Below, one piece after another: positions 35,437 to 44,715 of a stretch of 64,000 nt of DNA. Source of the stretch: Salmonella enterica subsp. enterica serovar Typhimurium str. LT2. GTDB lineage: Bacteria; Pseudomonadota; Gammaproteobacteria; Enterobacterales; Enterobacteriaceae. The stretch lies in assembly GCF_000006945.2 (NCBI RefSeq), contig NC_003197.2, positions 4,278,001 to 4,342,000 on the forward strand, read 5' to 3'. The translations under genes were made by a program, and so were the position numbers. The notes below the pieces were generated by a model. It worked only from the letters and a program-made list of their open reading frames with translations, did not search any database and had not been told where the DNA came from. Position 1 is the first letter of the stretch. The number at the start of each line of letters is the position of its first letter.

Positions 35437-36294
35437 TTATGGCGTGATGCTTTTTACATTCTCAACCCGGACATCCATCCGGGGGTAAGGAATATTGATG
35501 CCGTTTTCATCCATTGCTTCCTTGATATTTTCCAGAAGATCGTAGTAAGTACTCCAGTACTGAGCGTTGGGCACCCATACGCGAACATAGAAATTCAGGC
35601 TAGAGGGCGCAAGTTCGCCCAAGCGGACCGTAATATCGCGGGTTTTATCAATGCGATGATCTTGCTCAATAATACGATGTATCACGTTTTTTACGTCAGC
35701 AATACGGCTTTGGTAATCCACGCCAATAATCAGATCAATACGTCGATAGGGGTGTCGTGAATAGTTGATAATATTATCAGCAATAATTTTACCATTCGGG
35801 ATGACAACTTCTTTGCTATCCGCAGTGAGCAGAGTGGTGGAGAAAATATGGACCTTTTCTACTGTGCCGATAACCAGGCCAATTTGTACAATTTCCCCGG
35901 CGCGGAAAGGACGCAGGGAGACAAGCAGTACGCCTGCGGCAAAGTTGGAAAGTGACCCTTGCAGCGCCAGGCCAATGGCTAAACCCGCCGCGCCGATAAC
36001 GGCAATAATTGAGGAGGTTTCTATACCGACACGGCCAAGAGCGGCTACTGCCGTGAAAGCTATCGTGATGTAGCGAACCAGCGCGGAGAAAAAGTGGACA
36101 ATAGTGGCATCCACTTGCCGCCTGAGAAGTAATTTTTCCAGCCCCCTCGATAGTAAGCGAGCTATTAACTTACCGATGAAAAGTAGAATGATGGCGGCAA
36201 CAACATTCCAGCCAAAATGAATTACCGAGTCACTGTGCTCGGCCATCCATTTGATCGCGCCTTTAATTTTTGGAAATAACTCAAAACCTTCCAT
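35437..36294 (-). CDS. MscS-family mechanosensitive channel (paralogue)
   Basis: This is a 285-residue protein that aligns by eye along its whole length with classic MscS. The pore helix GAAGLAIGLALQGSLSNFAAG is nearly identical to MscS TM3, followed by the beta domain (FSTTLLTADSKEVVIPNGK). It probably opens under membrane tension to release solutes. It differs enough from MscS (for example KKIHG-free N-terminus and ENVKSITP end) to be a paralogue. It starts 2 bp after the upstream membrane protein gene, forming an operon. It is absent from this place in E. coli K-12. Confidence 0.9.
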   Translation of the reverse strand: MEGFELFPKIKGAIKWMAEHSDSVIHFGWNVVAAIILLFIGKLIARLLSRGLEKLLLRRQVDATIVHFFSALVRYITIAFTAVAALGRVGIETSSIIAVIGAAGLAIGLALQGSLSNFAAGVLLVSLRPFRAGEIVQIGLVIGTVEKVHIFSTTLLTADSKEVVIPNGKIIADNIINYSRHPYRRIDLIIGVDYQSRIADVKNVIHRIIEQDHRIDKTRDITVRLGELAPSSLNFYVRVWVPNAQYWSTYYDLLENIKEAMDENGINIPYPRMDVRVENVKSITP

Positions 36295-36296
36295 GT

Positions 36297-37295
36297 TTAT
36301 CCTCTGTCAGCAGTATCCGCGGTATTAGCGGTAATAAAACGGTTCATTTTTGCCTGGATAATCGCCGCGCCGACGGGTGGCAGCAGTAACGCCCAGAATA
36401 GTGTCCAGCCGGTTCGTATTCCGCCATCTTCGTTTTTATTCGCCAGCAGAGCGCGGATTTCGTCGCTAAGCGTCAGACACAATATGGCTGTGCCAAACGG
36501 CATAATGGCTGACAGCCATCCCGCGCCACATGCGGTCATGAGTCGGGGCGAAGGCGCCACAAATTGCATTTCCCGGTGAATTCTGAAGAACCAATAAATA
36601 ATATAAAATGGAATGAAAAAGCCCAATAATGCGACGACAAGGGGTTCTGCGCACTCAGGTCGCTGGGTTGATGAGAACCTTTTGGGCGGTGCAATATAGA
36701 AAAGTTCTTTTTTGAGCGGTAATAGTAGCAAAAGCGCGATAACCGCTAAAGTAATTACGATTATTCCTATATAAGGAATTGAGTATATAAATATAGACAG
36801 ATAGCCAGCGATGATAAATTTGAACAGTAAGCAGAGGCTAAATAAAATAACAAATGTCTGAGCACTGCCGATAGCGCTGAAAAGCAGCATGGGGACTAAC
36901 AGCGTTATGATCCCCATACCCAGATTAATTAAAAACTGCGCTATGATAAGCCTGACTACGTCAGACGGGCCATTTATGCAGAAGGAACAGACCACGCCAA
37001 TGATTAACAGGAGCGCAACAAAGTAGAAGGGGTAACAATTTTTTATACGGCAGACAAACCAGCTGGCAACCATACCCAGGAGGTATCCCAGTTGGCCGCA
37101 AACGAGAATAACACCAATACGATCGGCTGGAATAGACAGTGATTTACTCCAAAAATAAACACCATACGACGATCCCAGCGAACTGATAAAAGAGAGCACC
37201 AAAAAGAAAAAAGTGATCCCCCAGAATCGATAGCTACTCAGGAGATCGGCGCAGGTCCATTTTTTATCTGACATTGACGGTAAAGTAATTTCCAT
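36297..37295 (-). CDS. Multi-pass membrane protein, partly MFS-like
   Basis: This 332-residue protein has about nine hydrophobic helices. The first six (YRFWGITFFFLVLSFI to LALLLLLPL region) resemble one half of a major facilitator transporter, with GYLLGMVASWFVCR in the place of the conserved loop 2-3 motif. The last part is different and ends in a short soluble tail. The ribosome binding site is AAGGGAT. It shares an operon with the MscS-type channel (2 bp gap). The base composition is AT-richer than the flanking met genes, which suggests transfer. I do not recognise a substrate. Confidence 0.75.
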   Translation of the reverse strand: MEITLPSMSDKKWTCADLLSSYRFWGITFFFLVLSFISSLGSSYGVYFWSKSLSIPADRIGVILVCGQLGYLLGMVASWFVCRIKNCYPFYFVALLLIIGVVCSFCINGPSDVVRLIIAQFLINLGMGIITLLVPMLLFSAIGSAQTFVILFSLCLLFKFIIAGYLSIFIYSIPYIGIIVITLAVIALLLLLPLKKELFYIAPPKRFSSTQRPECAEPLVVALLGFFIPFYIIYWFFRIHREMQFVAPSPRLMTACGAGWLSAIMPFGTAILCLTLSDEIRALLANKNEDGGIRTGWTLFWALLLPPVGAAIIQAKMNRFITANTADTADRG

Positions 37296-37529
37296 ATTTA
37301 TCCCTTGTTTTCCATAGAAAATAAGAATGTATAGAACTATTTAAATTGATAATAAATATTGATTATGTGAATAACGTTTATAGCCGATCTTAACTTAAAA
37401 CGAAGGGCCATTTTATAAAATAGTTCTATTCTTTTTCAGCGTATAAAAGCAGGATGTGAGGTGATTAAATCTATAGCGCCTTCTGAATGATAATCTGTGA
37501 TTTTTTATGCGTGGCATTACATCATTGGG

Positions 37530-38654
37530 TTAAATGTGATTCCATTGTGAATTATATTTTTCCGTCAGAAAATACAGAATTTGCGTGACGCGTTTGGCGG
37601 AATAGTGGGCGCTTTGCTGGAATTCAGGTTGTTGCCATAGCCAGGTAACAAAGCGGCGACTGGCCGCCAGATTAACGGCGACACCTTGTTCTAAGTGGGA
37701 ACCGGTTAACGAACAGACCATTTTGCGGTTGTGACCTTGCCCCCAGAGTTGCCACTGATTTTGCCACCATCCCTGCCATGTTTTGCCTAACAGTTGCCAC
37801 TCTGCGCGGCAATCGTCATCGTTTATCTCTTCCTCAACGAACCACAGCGAGGAGAGACGCTGGCGAAACCGCTCCGCCCATGCCGTAATGACCGCGCCGC
37901 GCAAAAAACACTCATGGGCAATGATGTGTGTCGCGACATCAGGAAAGCGGTTTTTCAGCACCCGAAAATGACCATGCGCCGTAATGACCGGGCGAAGTAT
38001 TGTTCCTTGCGCGTTACGTTTAAGCGCCGCCGGGCCATACTGAATCTCATCGAACTGACTTCGCTGTAAAAATTGCCGTTCTTTAATGGCGATACGGTGA
38101 ATAATATCGCCCTTCTCGCCCTCGGGCGGCGCAATTCCTTTCCAGTGGTAATGCAAACTTTTTCCGGCAGACAGTAACGTGAAATTGCTGGAAAGGTGAA
38201 GAATATTGCCGCGAACAGCATCAAAACTGAATAAAAAGTACAATTGCTGGAAGGCATTCGCTCCCTGAAACGGTACGAGCAGCGGAATACTGCAAATCTG
38301 TTCCGGCGTTTCGGCGACATTCAGCGCGTGCTGTTTTGGCGTCCAGACTTTCTTACAGTACTGGCACTGAAGTCGCTGCGTTCCGCCGGGATTACGTCCA
38401 TAACGAATCCATGTTTTTTGATAGCAGTCGGGGCAAAAGTGACCATGCTCTTTGGCATATTGCGCGATATAAGCAGACGCCCAGCGGCGAAATTCCCCCT
38501 CGTTGAAGAGCGGCGGATAACTGCCGCAGGCTCGACAATGCAATGCCGGATAACCCAGGCGATAGTCCGGCCACACATAATCCGGCGAGTCAGGCAGCCC
38601 AAGATTGCGACAACCAGCGCTTTTGCAGGCATTAATGGTGAACAGAGGCGGCAT
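37530..38654 (-). CDS. Cytoplasmic protein with transposase-like zinc ribbons
   Basis: This is a 374-residue protein with no signal peptide. Cysteines come in pairs at 10/15, 40/43, 74/77 and 97/100. The last two pairs frame RYGRNPGGTQRLQC, a pattern typical of the zinc ribbon at the start of many transposases. The rest has no DDE motif that I can see and no terminal inverted repeats nearby. It may be a domesticated DNA-binding protein. I chose the ATG at 38654; a TTG four codons earlier is less likely. It diverges from a 5'-nucleotidase gene. The function is unknown. Confidence 0.75.
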   Translation of the reverse strand: MPPLFTINACKSAGCRNLGLPDSPDYVWPDYRLGYPALHCRACGSYPPLFNEGEFRRWASAYIAQYAKEHGHFCPDCYQKTWIRYGRNPGGTQRLQCQYCKKVWTPKQHALNVAETPEQICSIPLLVPFQGANAFQQLYFLFSFDAVRGNILHLSSNFTLLSAGKSLHYHWKGIAPPEGEKGDIIHRIAIKERQFLQRSQFDEIQYGPAALKRNAQGTILRPVITAHGHFRVLKNRFPDVATHIIAHECFLRGAVITAWAERFRQRLSSLWFVEEEINDDDCRAEWQLLGKTWQGWWQNQWQLWGQGHNRKMVCSLTGSHLEQGVAVNLAASRRFVTWLWQQPEFQQSAHYSAKRVTQILYFLTEKYNSQWNHI

Positions 38655-38713
38655 ACATTTTACCAACGATTTTGGCAGGTCGTTGATTCTGCCTTCATAA
38701 AACGGTACGCGGG

Positions 38714-38729
38714 TGTGAGGACTCTCACA
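38714..38729. promoter_or_regulatory. Perfect CRP-site core
   Basis: TGTGA-GGACTC-TCACA matches all ten key positions of the CRP consensus. It lies 61-76 bp upstream of the nucleotidase start, an activating distance, and also 60 bp from the divergent zinc-ribbon gene. Confidence 0.75.
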
Positions 38730-38789
38730 TAAAAAAACCTTTCAGAACGTAACGTAGCGAATCTTTATATGACTGAAAGGGACTTATTT

Positions 38790-40346
38790 ATGAAAGTAAA
38801 ACTGCTTGCTGCCGGTATTTTGTTCACGCTGCCGTTCTGGGCCTGCGCCAAAGATGTCACCATTATTTACACCAACGATCTACACGCCCATGTGGAGCCT
38901 TATAAAGTACCGTGGATTGCTGACGGTAAACGCGATATTGGCGGTTGGGCCAATATCACCACGCTGGTGAAGCAGGAAAAAGCCAAAAATAAGGCGACGT
39001 GGTTTTTTGATGCCGGAGATTACTTTACCGGACCGTATATCAGCAGCCTGACGAAGGGTAAAGCGATTATCGATATTTTGAATACCATGCAGTATGACGC
39101 TGCCACTATCGGTAATCATGAGTTCGATCATGGCTGGGACAATACATTGTTGCAACTGAGCCGGGCGAAATTCCCTATCGTACAGGGCAATATTTTTTAT
39201 GAGGACAGCAGTAAATCCTTCTGGGATAAGCCGTACACCATTGTTGAAAAAGATGGCGTCAAGATTGGCGTAATCGGCTTACACGGTGTCTTTGCTTTTA
39301 ATGATACGGTATCCGCCGCGACGCGCGTGGGCATTGAGGCACGCGATGAAATTAAGTGGCTGCAACGTTACATTGATGAACTTAAAGGTAAAGTCGATCT
39401 GACCGTCGCGCTGATCCACGAAGGCACCCCGGCCCGCCAGTCCAGCATGGGGAATACCGATGTGCGACGCGCGCTGGATAAAGATATTCAGACCGCAAGT
39501 CAGGTAAAAGGGCTGGATATTTTGATTACCGGCCACGCGCATGTCGGTACGCCAGAACCGATTAAAGTCGGTAATACGCTGATCCTCTCAACGGACAGCG
39601 GCGGTATTGATGTGGGTAAACTGGTGCTGGATTACAAAGAGAAACCACACCACTTTACGGTGAAGAACTTCGAGCTGAAGACCATTTTTGCTGATGAGTG
39701 GAAGCCAGATCCGCAAACGAAACAGGTGATCGACGGCTGGAACAAAAAGCTCGATAAAGTCGTGCAGCAAACGGTGGCTCAGTCGCCGGTTGAGCTGACC
39801 CGCGCGTATGGCGAATCGTCGTCGCTGGGGAATCTGGCGGCGGATGCGCTGCTTTTTACGGCGGGGAAAGACACCCAGTTAGCGCTTACTAACTCTGGCG
39901 GTATCCGCAACGAAATCCCGGCTGGCGCGGTGACGATGGGGGCGGTAATCAGTACCTTCCCGTTCCCTAATGAACTGGTCACGATGGATTTAACCGGTAA
40001 ACAATTGCGCAGCCTGATGGAGCATGGCGCTGGCTTAAGCAACGGCGTATTGCAGGTGTCTAAAGGGCTGGAGATGAAGTATGACAGCAGCAAACCTATC
40101 GGCCAGCGGGTTACCGTGCTGACGCTCAATGGCAAGCCGATTGACGATGCTACGGTTTATCACATCGCTACCAACAGCTTCCTTGCCGACGGCGGCGATG
40201 GTTTTGCGGCATTCACGGAAGGCCAGGCGCGGAACACCTCCGGCGGCTACTATGTGTCGAATGCGATAGTTGATTACTTTAAGGCGGGCAACACCATCAC
40301 GGATGAGCAGCTCAAAGGAATGCGCGTTGCGGATGTGAAGAAGTAA
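38790..40346 (+). CDS. Periplasmic 5'-nucleotidase / UDP-sugar hydrolase (UshA-like)
   Basis: This is a 518-residue exported metallophosphoesterase. The ATG at 38790 starts a signal peptide ending near FWACA. Metal-binding motifs are present: TNDLHAHVEP, DAGDYFTGP, GNHEFDHGW, LIHEGTP and GHAHVG. The C-terminal substrate domain has NSGGIRNEIP, FPFPNE and DGGDGF. It should remove phosphate from external nucleotides or sugar nucleotides so the products can be taken up. It is a paralogue of ushA located between metL and metF, with a perfect CRP site upstream. Confidence 0.92.
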   Translation: MKVKLLAAGILFTLPFWACAKDVTIIYTNDLHAHVEPYKVPWIADGKRDIGGWANITTLVKQEKAKNKATWFFDAGDYFTGPYISSLTKGKAIIDILNTMQYDAATIGNHEFDHGWDNTLLQLSRAKFPIVQGNIFYEDSSKSFWDKPYTIVEKDGVKIGVIGLHGVFAFNDTVSAATRVGIEARDEIKWLQRYIDELKGKVDLTVALIHEGTPARQSSMGNTDVRRALDKDIQTASQVKGLDILITGHAHVGTPEPIKVGNTLILSTDSGGIDVGKLVLDYKEKPHHFTVKNFELKTIFADEWKPDPQTKQVIDGWNKKLDKVVQQTVAQSPVELTRAYGESSSLGNLAADALLFTAGKDTQLALTNSGGIRNEIPAGAVTMGAVISTFPFPNELVTMDLTGKQLRSLMEHGAGLSNGVLQVSKGLEMKYDSSKPIGQRVTVLTLNGKPIDDATVYHIATNSFLADGGDGFAAFTEGQARNTSGGYYVSNAIVDYFKAGNTITDEQLKGMRVADVKK

Positions 40347-40467
40347 TTTCCCCTGCCGCGGCGCGTTCAGTGTCGCGGCGTGACATGAAGAAAATTCAAC
40401 TTTGCTGAATATTCCTCATTCTTTGGCGTGATTTTTCAGTTGACGTCCTTCTGCTTTTCCGTCATTT

Positions 40468-40499
40468 TTACATCTGGACGTCTAAACGGATAGATGTTT
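40468..40499. promoter_or_regulatory. MetJ operator of metF: four Met boxes
   Basis: TTACATCT, GGACGTCT, AAACGGAT and AGATGTTT are consecutive 8-mers; the second and fourth fit AGACGTCT well. They lie 42-73 bp upstream of metF. Confidence 0.82.
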
Positions 40500-40540
40500 A
40501 CAACACAACAAATAATAACATGCGATTGATGAGGTAAGGT

Positions 40541-41431
40541 ATGAGCTTTTTTCACGCCAACCAGCGGGAAGCCCTGAATCAGAGCCTGGCGGAAGTACAG
40601 GGTCAGATTAACGTTTCGTTTGAATTTTTCCCGCCGCGCACCAGTGAAATGGAGCAAACCCTGTGGAACTCCATCGATCGCCTGAGCAGTCTGAAACCGA
40701 AGTTTGTTTCGGTAACGTATGGCGCCAACTCCGGGGAACGCGACCGCACCCATAGCGTTATTAAAGGCATCAAAGAGCGTACTGGGCTTGAGGCCGCGCC
40801 GCACCTTACCTGTATTGACGCCACGCGCGATGAACTGCGCACCATCGCCCGCGACTACTGGAATAACGGTATCCGCCACATTGTCGCTTTGCGCGGCGAT
40901 TTGCCGCCGGGCAGCGGTAAGCCGGAGATGTACGCCGCCGATCTGGTTGGTTTGCTCAAAGAGGTGGCCGATTTCGATATTTCAGTAGCGGCCTATCCGG
41001 AGGTACATCCGGAAGCGAAAAGCGCGCAGGCCGATCTGCTTAATCTGAAGCGTAAAGTGGATGCTGGCGCTAACCGCGCGATAACCCAATTTTTCTTCGA
41101 TGTGGAAAGCTACCTGCGTTTTCGCGACCGCTGTGTTTCTGCCGGTATCGACGTAGAAATTATTCCCGGCATTTTACCGGTGTCTAACTTTAAACAGGCA
41201 AAAAAATTTGCCGATATGACCAATGTCCGCATTCCGTCCTGGATGTCACTGATGTTTGAGGGGCTGGATAATGACGCAGAAACCCGCAAGCTGGTGGGCG
41301 CTAACATTGCGATGGACATGGTGAAAATTTTAAGCCGTGAAGGAGTGAAGGATTTCCACTTCTACACGTTGAATCGTGCGGAAATGAGTTATGCCATTTG
41401 CCACACGCTGGGCGTAAGACCGGGTTTATAA
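40541..41431 (+). CDS. metF: 5,10-methylenetetrahydrofolate reductase
   Basis: MetF is a 296-residue FAD TIM barrel that makes 5-methyltetrahydrofolate for the last step of methionine synthesis. Family motifs are VSFEFFPPRT near residue 25, HLTCIDATRDE and ALRGDLPPGSGK. It is controlled by Met boxes upstream and followed by a terminator. Confidence 0.99.
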   Translation: MSFFHANQREALNQSLAEVQGQINVSFEFFPPRTSEMEQTLWNSIDRLSSLKPKFVSVTYGANSGERDRTHSVIKGIKERTGLEAAPHLTCIDATRDELRTIARDYWNNGIRHIVALRGDLPPGSGKPEMYAADLVGLLKEVADFDISVAAYPEVHPEAKSAQADLLNLKRKVDAGANRAITQFFFDVESYLRFRDRCVSAGIDVEIIPGILPVSNFKQAKKFADMTNVRIPSWMSLMFEGLDNDAETRKLVGANIAMDMVKILSREGVKDFHFYTLNRAEMSYAICHTLGVRPGL

Positions 41432-41436
41432 CCTCC

Positions 41437-41460
41437 AGCTCCCTGCCGGGAGCTTTATTA
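41437..41460 (+). terminator. Terminator of metF
   Basis: AGCTCCC-TGCC-GGGAGCT forms a 7-bp stem followed by TTATTA, a weak T-rich tail. Confidence 0.72.
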
Positions 41461-41595
41461 CAACTCATATTGATCTACATCTCTGTAACTAAAAATATAA
41501 AAGGTATTAGCTATCGAATCTGTGGATTAATTCAACTATATCTATTTGCTCCTGGTGTATATCGTAACGGTAACACTTTAAAAGGGAGCTGAGAT

Positions 41596-43776
41596 ATGAG
41601 CACGACCGACGATACCCATAACACGTTATCCACTGGAAAATGTCCTTTCCATCAGGGGGGGCATGACCGAAGCGCAGGCGCAGGGACTGCCAGCCGCGAC
41701 TGGTGGCCGAACCAGCTTCGCGTGGATCTTTTGAATCAACATTCCAACCGTTCTAACCCGCTGGGTGAAGACTTTGACTACCGCAAAGAGTTTAGCAAGT
41801 TAGACTACTCCGCCCTGAAAGGGGATCTCAAGGCGCTGCTGACCGATTCACAACCGTGGTGGCCCGCTGACTGGGGCAGCTATGTCGGTTTGTTTATTCG
41901 CATGGCCTGGCATGGCGCTGGCACCTACCGTTCTATTGATGGTCGTGGCGGCGCGGGTCGTGGTCAACAGCGTTTTGCGCCGCTTAACTCCTGGCCGGAT
42001 AACGTCAGCCTGGATAAGGCGCGTCGTTTGTTGTGGCCGATTAAGCAGAAATATGGCCAGAAAATTTCCTGGGCCGACCTGTTTATTCTGGCGGGTAACG
42101 TGGCGCTGGAAAACTCCGGCTTCCGTACCTTCGGTTTCGGCGCCGGGCGTGAAGATGTCTGGGAACCGGATCTGGATGTGAACTGGGGCGATGAAAAAGC
42201 CTGGTTGACTCACCGACACCCTGAAGCGCTGGCAAAAGCGCCGCTGGGCGCGACCGAGATGGGCCTTATCTACGTTAACCCGGAAGGGCCGGATCACAGC
42301 GGCGAACCACTTTCTGCCGCCGCCGCTATTCGCGCTACCTTTGGCAATATGGGGATGAACGACGAAGAGACCGTGGCGTTGATCGCTGGCGGGCATACCC
42401 TCGGTAAAACCCACGGCGCGGCAGCGGCATCCCATGTAGGGGCCGATCCGGAAGCCGCGCCGATTGAAGCGCAGGGCTTAGGTTGGGCCAGCAGCTATGG
42501 TAGTGGCGTTGGCGCGGATGCTATCACCTCCGGGCTGGAAGTGGTCTGGACGCAGACGCCGACCCAGTGGAGCAACTATTTCTTCGAGAACCTGTTCAAA
42601 TATGAGTGGGTACAAACCCGTAGTCCGGCTGGCGCTATCCAGTTTGAAGCGGTAGACGCGCCGGACATCATCCCGGACCCGTTCGATCCGTCGAAAAAAC
42701 GTAAGCCAACCATGCTGGTCACCGACCTGACGCTGCGTTTTGATCCGGAGTTCGAGAAGATTTCCCGTCGTTTCCTTAACGATCCGCAGGCCTTTAATGA
42801 AGCCTTTGCTCGTGCCTGGTTCAAACTGACGCACAGAGATATGGGACCAAAAGCGCGTTACATCGGACCGGAAGTGCCGAAAGAAGATCTGATCTGGCAG
42901 GACCCGTTGCCGCAACCGCTCTATCAGCCAACGCAGGAAGACATTATCAACCTGAAAGCGGCGATCGCTGCATCCGGGCTTTCTATTAGCGAGATGGTTT
43001 CGGTTGCCTGGGCATCCGCGTCTACTTTCCGCGGCGGCGATAAGCGTGGCGGCGCTAACGGCGCGCGTCTGGCATTAGCGCCTCAGCGCGACTGGGATGT
43101 CAACGCCGTTGCGGCTCGCGTTCTGCCGGTATTAGAAGAGATCCAGAAAACGACGAATAAAGCCTCGCTGGCCGATATTATTGTGCTGGCGGGCGTGGTC
43201 GGTATCGAGCAGGCGGCCGCTGCTGCGGGTGTCAGCATCAGCGTACCTTTTGCGCCGGGCCGGGTGGATGCGCGTCAGGATCAGACCGACATCGAGATGT
43301 TCTCGCTGCTTGAACCGATTGCTGATGGATTCCGTAACTATCGTGCGCGTCTGGATGTGTCGACGACCGAATCGCTGTTGATTGATAAAGCGCAGCAGTT
43401 AACGTTGACCGCGCCGGAAATGACGGTACTGGTTGGCGGGATGCGTGTGCTGGGAACCAACTTTGACGGCAGCCAGAACGGTGTCTTTACCGACAGACCG
43501 GGCGTGCTCAGCACTGACTTCTTCGCTAATCTGCTGGATATGCGTTACGAGTGGAAGCCCACCGACGACGCTAATGAGCTGTTCGAAGGCCGGGATCGTC
43601 TGACTGGCGAGGTAAAATACACGGCGACCCGCGCCGATCTGGTGTTTGGTTCCAACTCCGTACTGCGCGCGCTGGCGGAAGTTTACGCGTGTAGCGATGC
43701 GCACGAGAAGTTTGTGAAGGACTTCGTCGCGGCATGGGTGAAAGTGATGAACCTGGACCGTTTCGATCTGCAATAA
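41596..43776 (+). CDS. katG: Catalase-peroxidase KatG
   Basis: KatG is a 726-residue heme enzyme that destroys hydrogen peroxide. The distal site is [12 protein letters not shown] (Arg, Trp, His), the crosslinked Tyr lies in [10 protein letters not shown], and the proximal His is in [11 protein letters not shown]. The C-terminal half is the usual inactive duplicate. It is normally activated by OxyR; the 160 bp upstream region is AT-rich, but I could not fit a clean OxyR repeat. Confidence 0.99.
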
Positions 43777-43791
43777 TCTGACAGGTTAATT

Positions 43792-43828
43792 CGTCAGCGG
43801 CTGCTATTCGGTAGTCGCTGACGTTTTC
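43792..43828 (+). terminator. Terminator of katG
   Basis: CGTCAGCG pairs with CGCTGACG, extended in the loop by CT with AG, followed by TTTTCCTCG. Confidence 0.8.
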
Positions 43829-43833
43829 CTCGT

Positions 43834-44457
43834 TTAATGCGAAAAATAACGAAAATGCCCCGTGACTTTCCAGTTAAATAATACATCTTCCTCCTGTGCT
43901 CCCGCGCCTATGTTATGCACAACCAGCGGCACCCCTTCAGGCGTGACGTTCAGGGATACCACGCCAATATGCGCAAGGCCGTTATCCAGTCGCCAGGAGA
44001 CAATATCTCCCGGTTGATAATCGCTATATTTATCTGTCACCGGCAAAGCTTTGTTTTGACGCTGGAACCAGGTTTCCAGATTCGGAACGCGGCGATGGTC
44101 GATATTGCTGTCCGGGCGTTTCAGCTTCCAGTTATTCGGGTAGGCAGAGAAATGCGCCTGCATGTCTTCATGTACCCGTTTCTGTAAATCAACCTGCTGA
44201 CTGCGCAGCGCGCGGATGACGACATCTGCACATACGCCACGCTCCAGCGGAAGATCGCCATTCGGATAATCCAGACGAACATAGGCAGCATCATAAAATA
44301 GCGTCTTACCTATTTGCGTCCCGGCACTTTGGGCGATTGCAGCATTAGTTTGCGCCTGAACGGTTATTGGTCTGGTATCAGAGCGTGGCGAATGATGAGA
44401 GATATGGCTAATAAAAAAAGCAGCAAGAATACCGATAAGCGCCTGTGCGAATTTCAT
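43834..44457 (-). CDS. yijF: YijF, exported DUF1287 protein
   Basis: This is a 207-residue protein with an N-terminal hydrophobic signal or anchor (FAQALIGILAAFFISHI). Conserved segments are GVCADVVIRALR (Cys), PGDIVSWRLDNGLAHIGVVS (His) and HNIGAG, which together look like a papain-like Cys-His pair. The function is unknown; a cell-wall or peptide hydrolase is possible. E. coli has yijE between katG and yijF, and it is missing here. Confidence 0.88.
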   Translation of the reverse strand: MKFAQALIGILAAFFISHISHHSPRSDTRPITVQAQTNAAIAQSAGTQIGKTLFYDAAYVRLDYPNGDLPLERGVCADVVIRALRSQQVDLQKRVHEDMQAHFSAYPNNWKLKRPDSNIDHRRVPNLETWFQRQNKALPVTDKYSDYQPGDIVSWRLDNGLAHIGVVSLNVTPEGVPLVVHNIGAGAQEEDVLFNWKVTGHFRYFSH

Positions 44458-44570
44458 CTTCTTCGTCCGTGAAGTGTGTCAGTACGTCATTTGACTTTCC
44501 GCGGAGAGAATGGTGCGTGATAAAAAAGTCTATTTCAGGACAAAATGGACTGATTCCAGGCTATGGAATA

Positions 44571-44602
44571 CCTGATGATGGCGCTTCGCTTACCCGGCCT
44601 GG
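44571..44602. repeat. REP-like element
   Basis: CCTGATGATGGCGCTTCGCTTACCCGGCCTGG is a diverged REP unit; a degenerate partner follows near 44615-44650. It lies between yijF and gldA. Confidence 0.6.
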
Positions 44603-44678
44603 ATGATTGGATAACAAGGCCAGATAAGGTGCCTGTGTCGATATTCGGCAACTGAATTCTGTTGGGTCAGCAAGCTGA

Positions 44679-44706
44679 AATACTCCTGACTATCGTCAGG
44701 AGTATT
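44679..44706 (-). terminator. Terminator hairpin after gldA
   Basis: AATACTCCTGAC and GTCAGGAGTATT form a perfect 12-bp stem with a 4-base loop, ending 10 bp after the gldA stop on the minus strand. The T-run is short. Confidence 0.75.
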
Positions 44707-44715
44707 GCTCAGACC

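Noticed and set aside
37530..38654. Complete insertion sequence around the zinc-ribbon gene
   Set aside because: No terminal inverted repeats, no target duplication and no visible DDE motif.
41461..41595. OxyR site upstream of katG
   Set aside because: Several CTAT units are present, but their spacing (25 and 31) does not fit the expected 22-base repeat, so no site is called.
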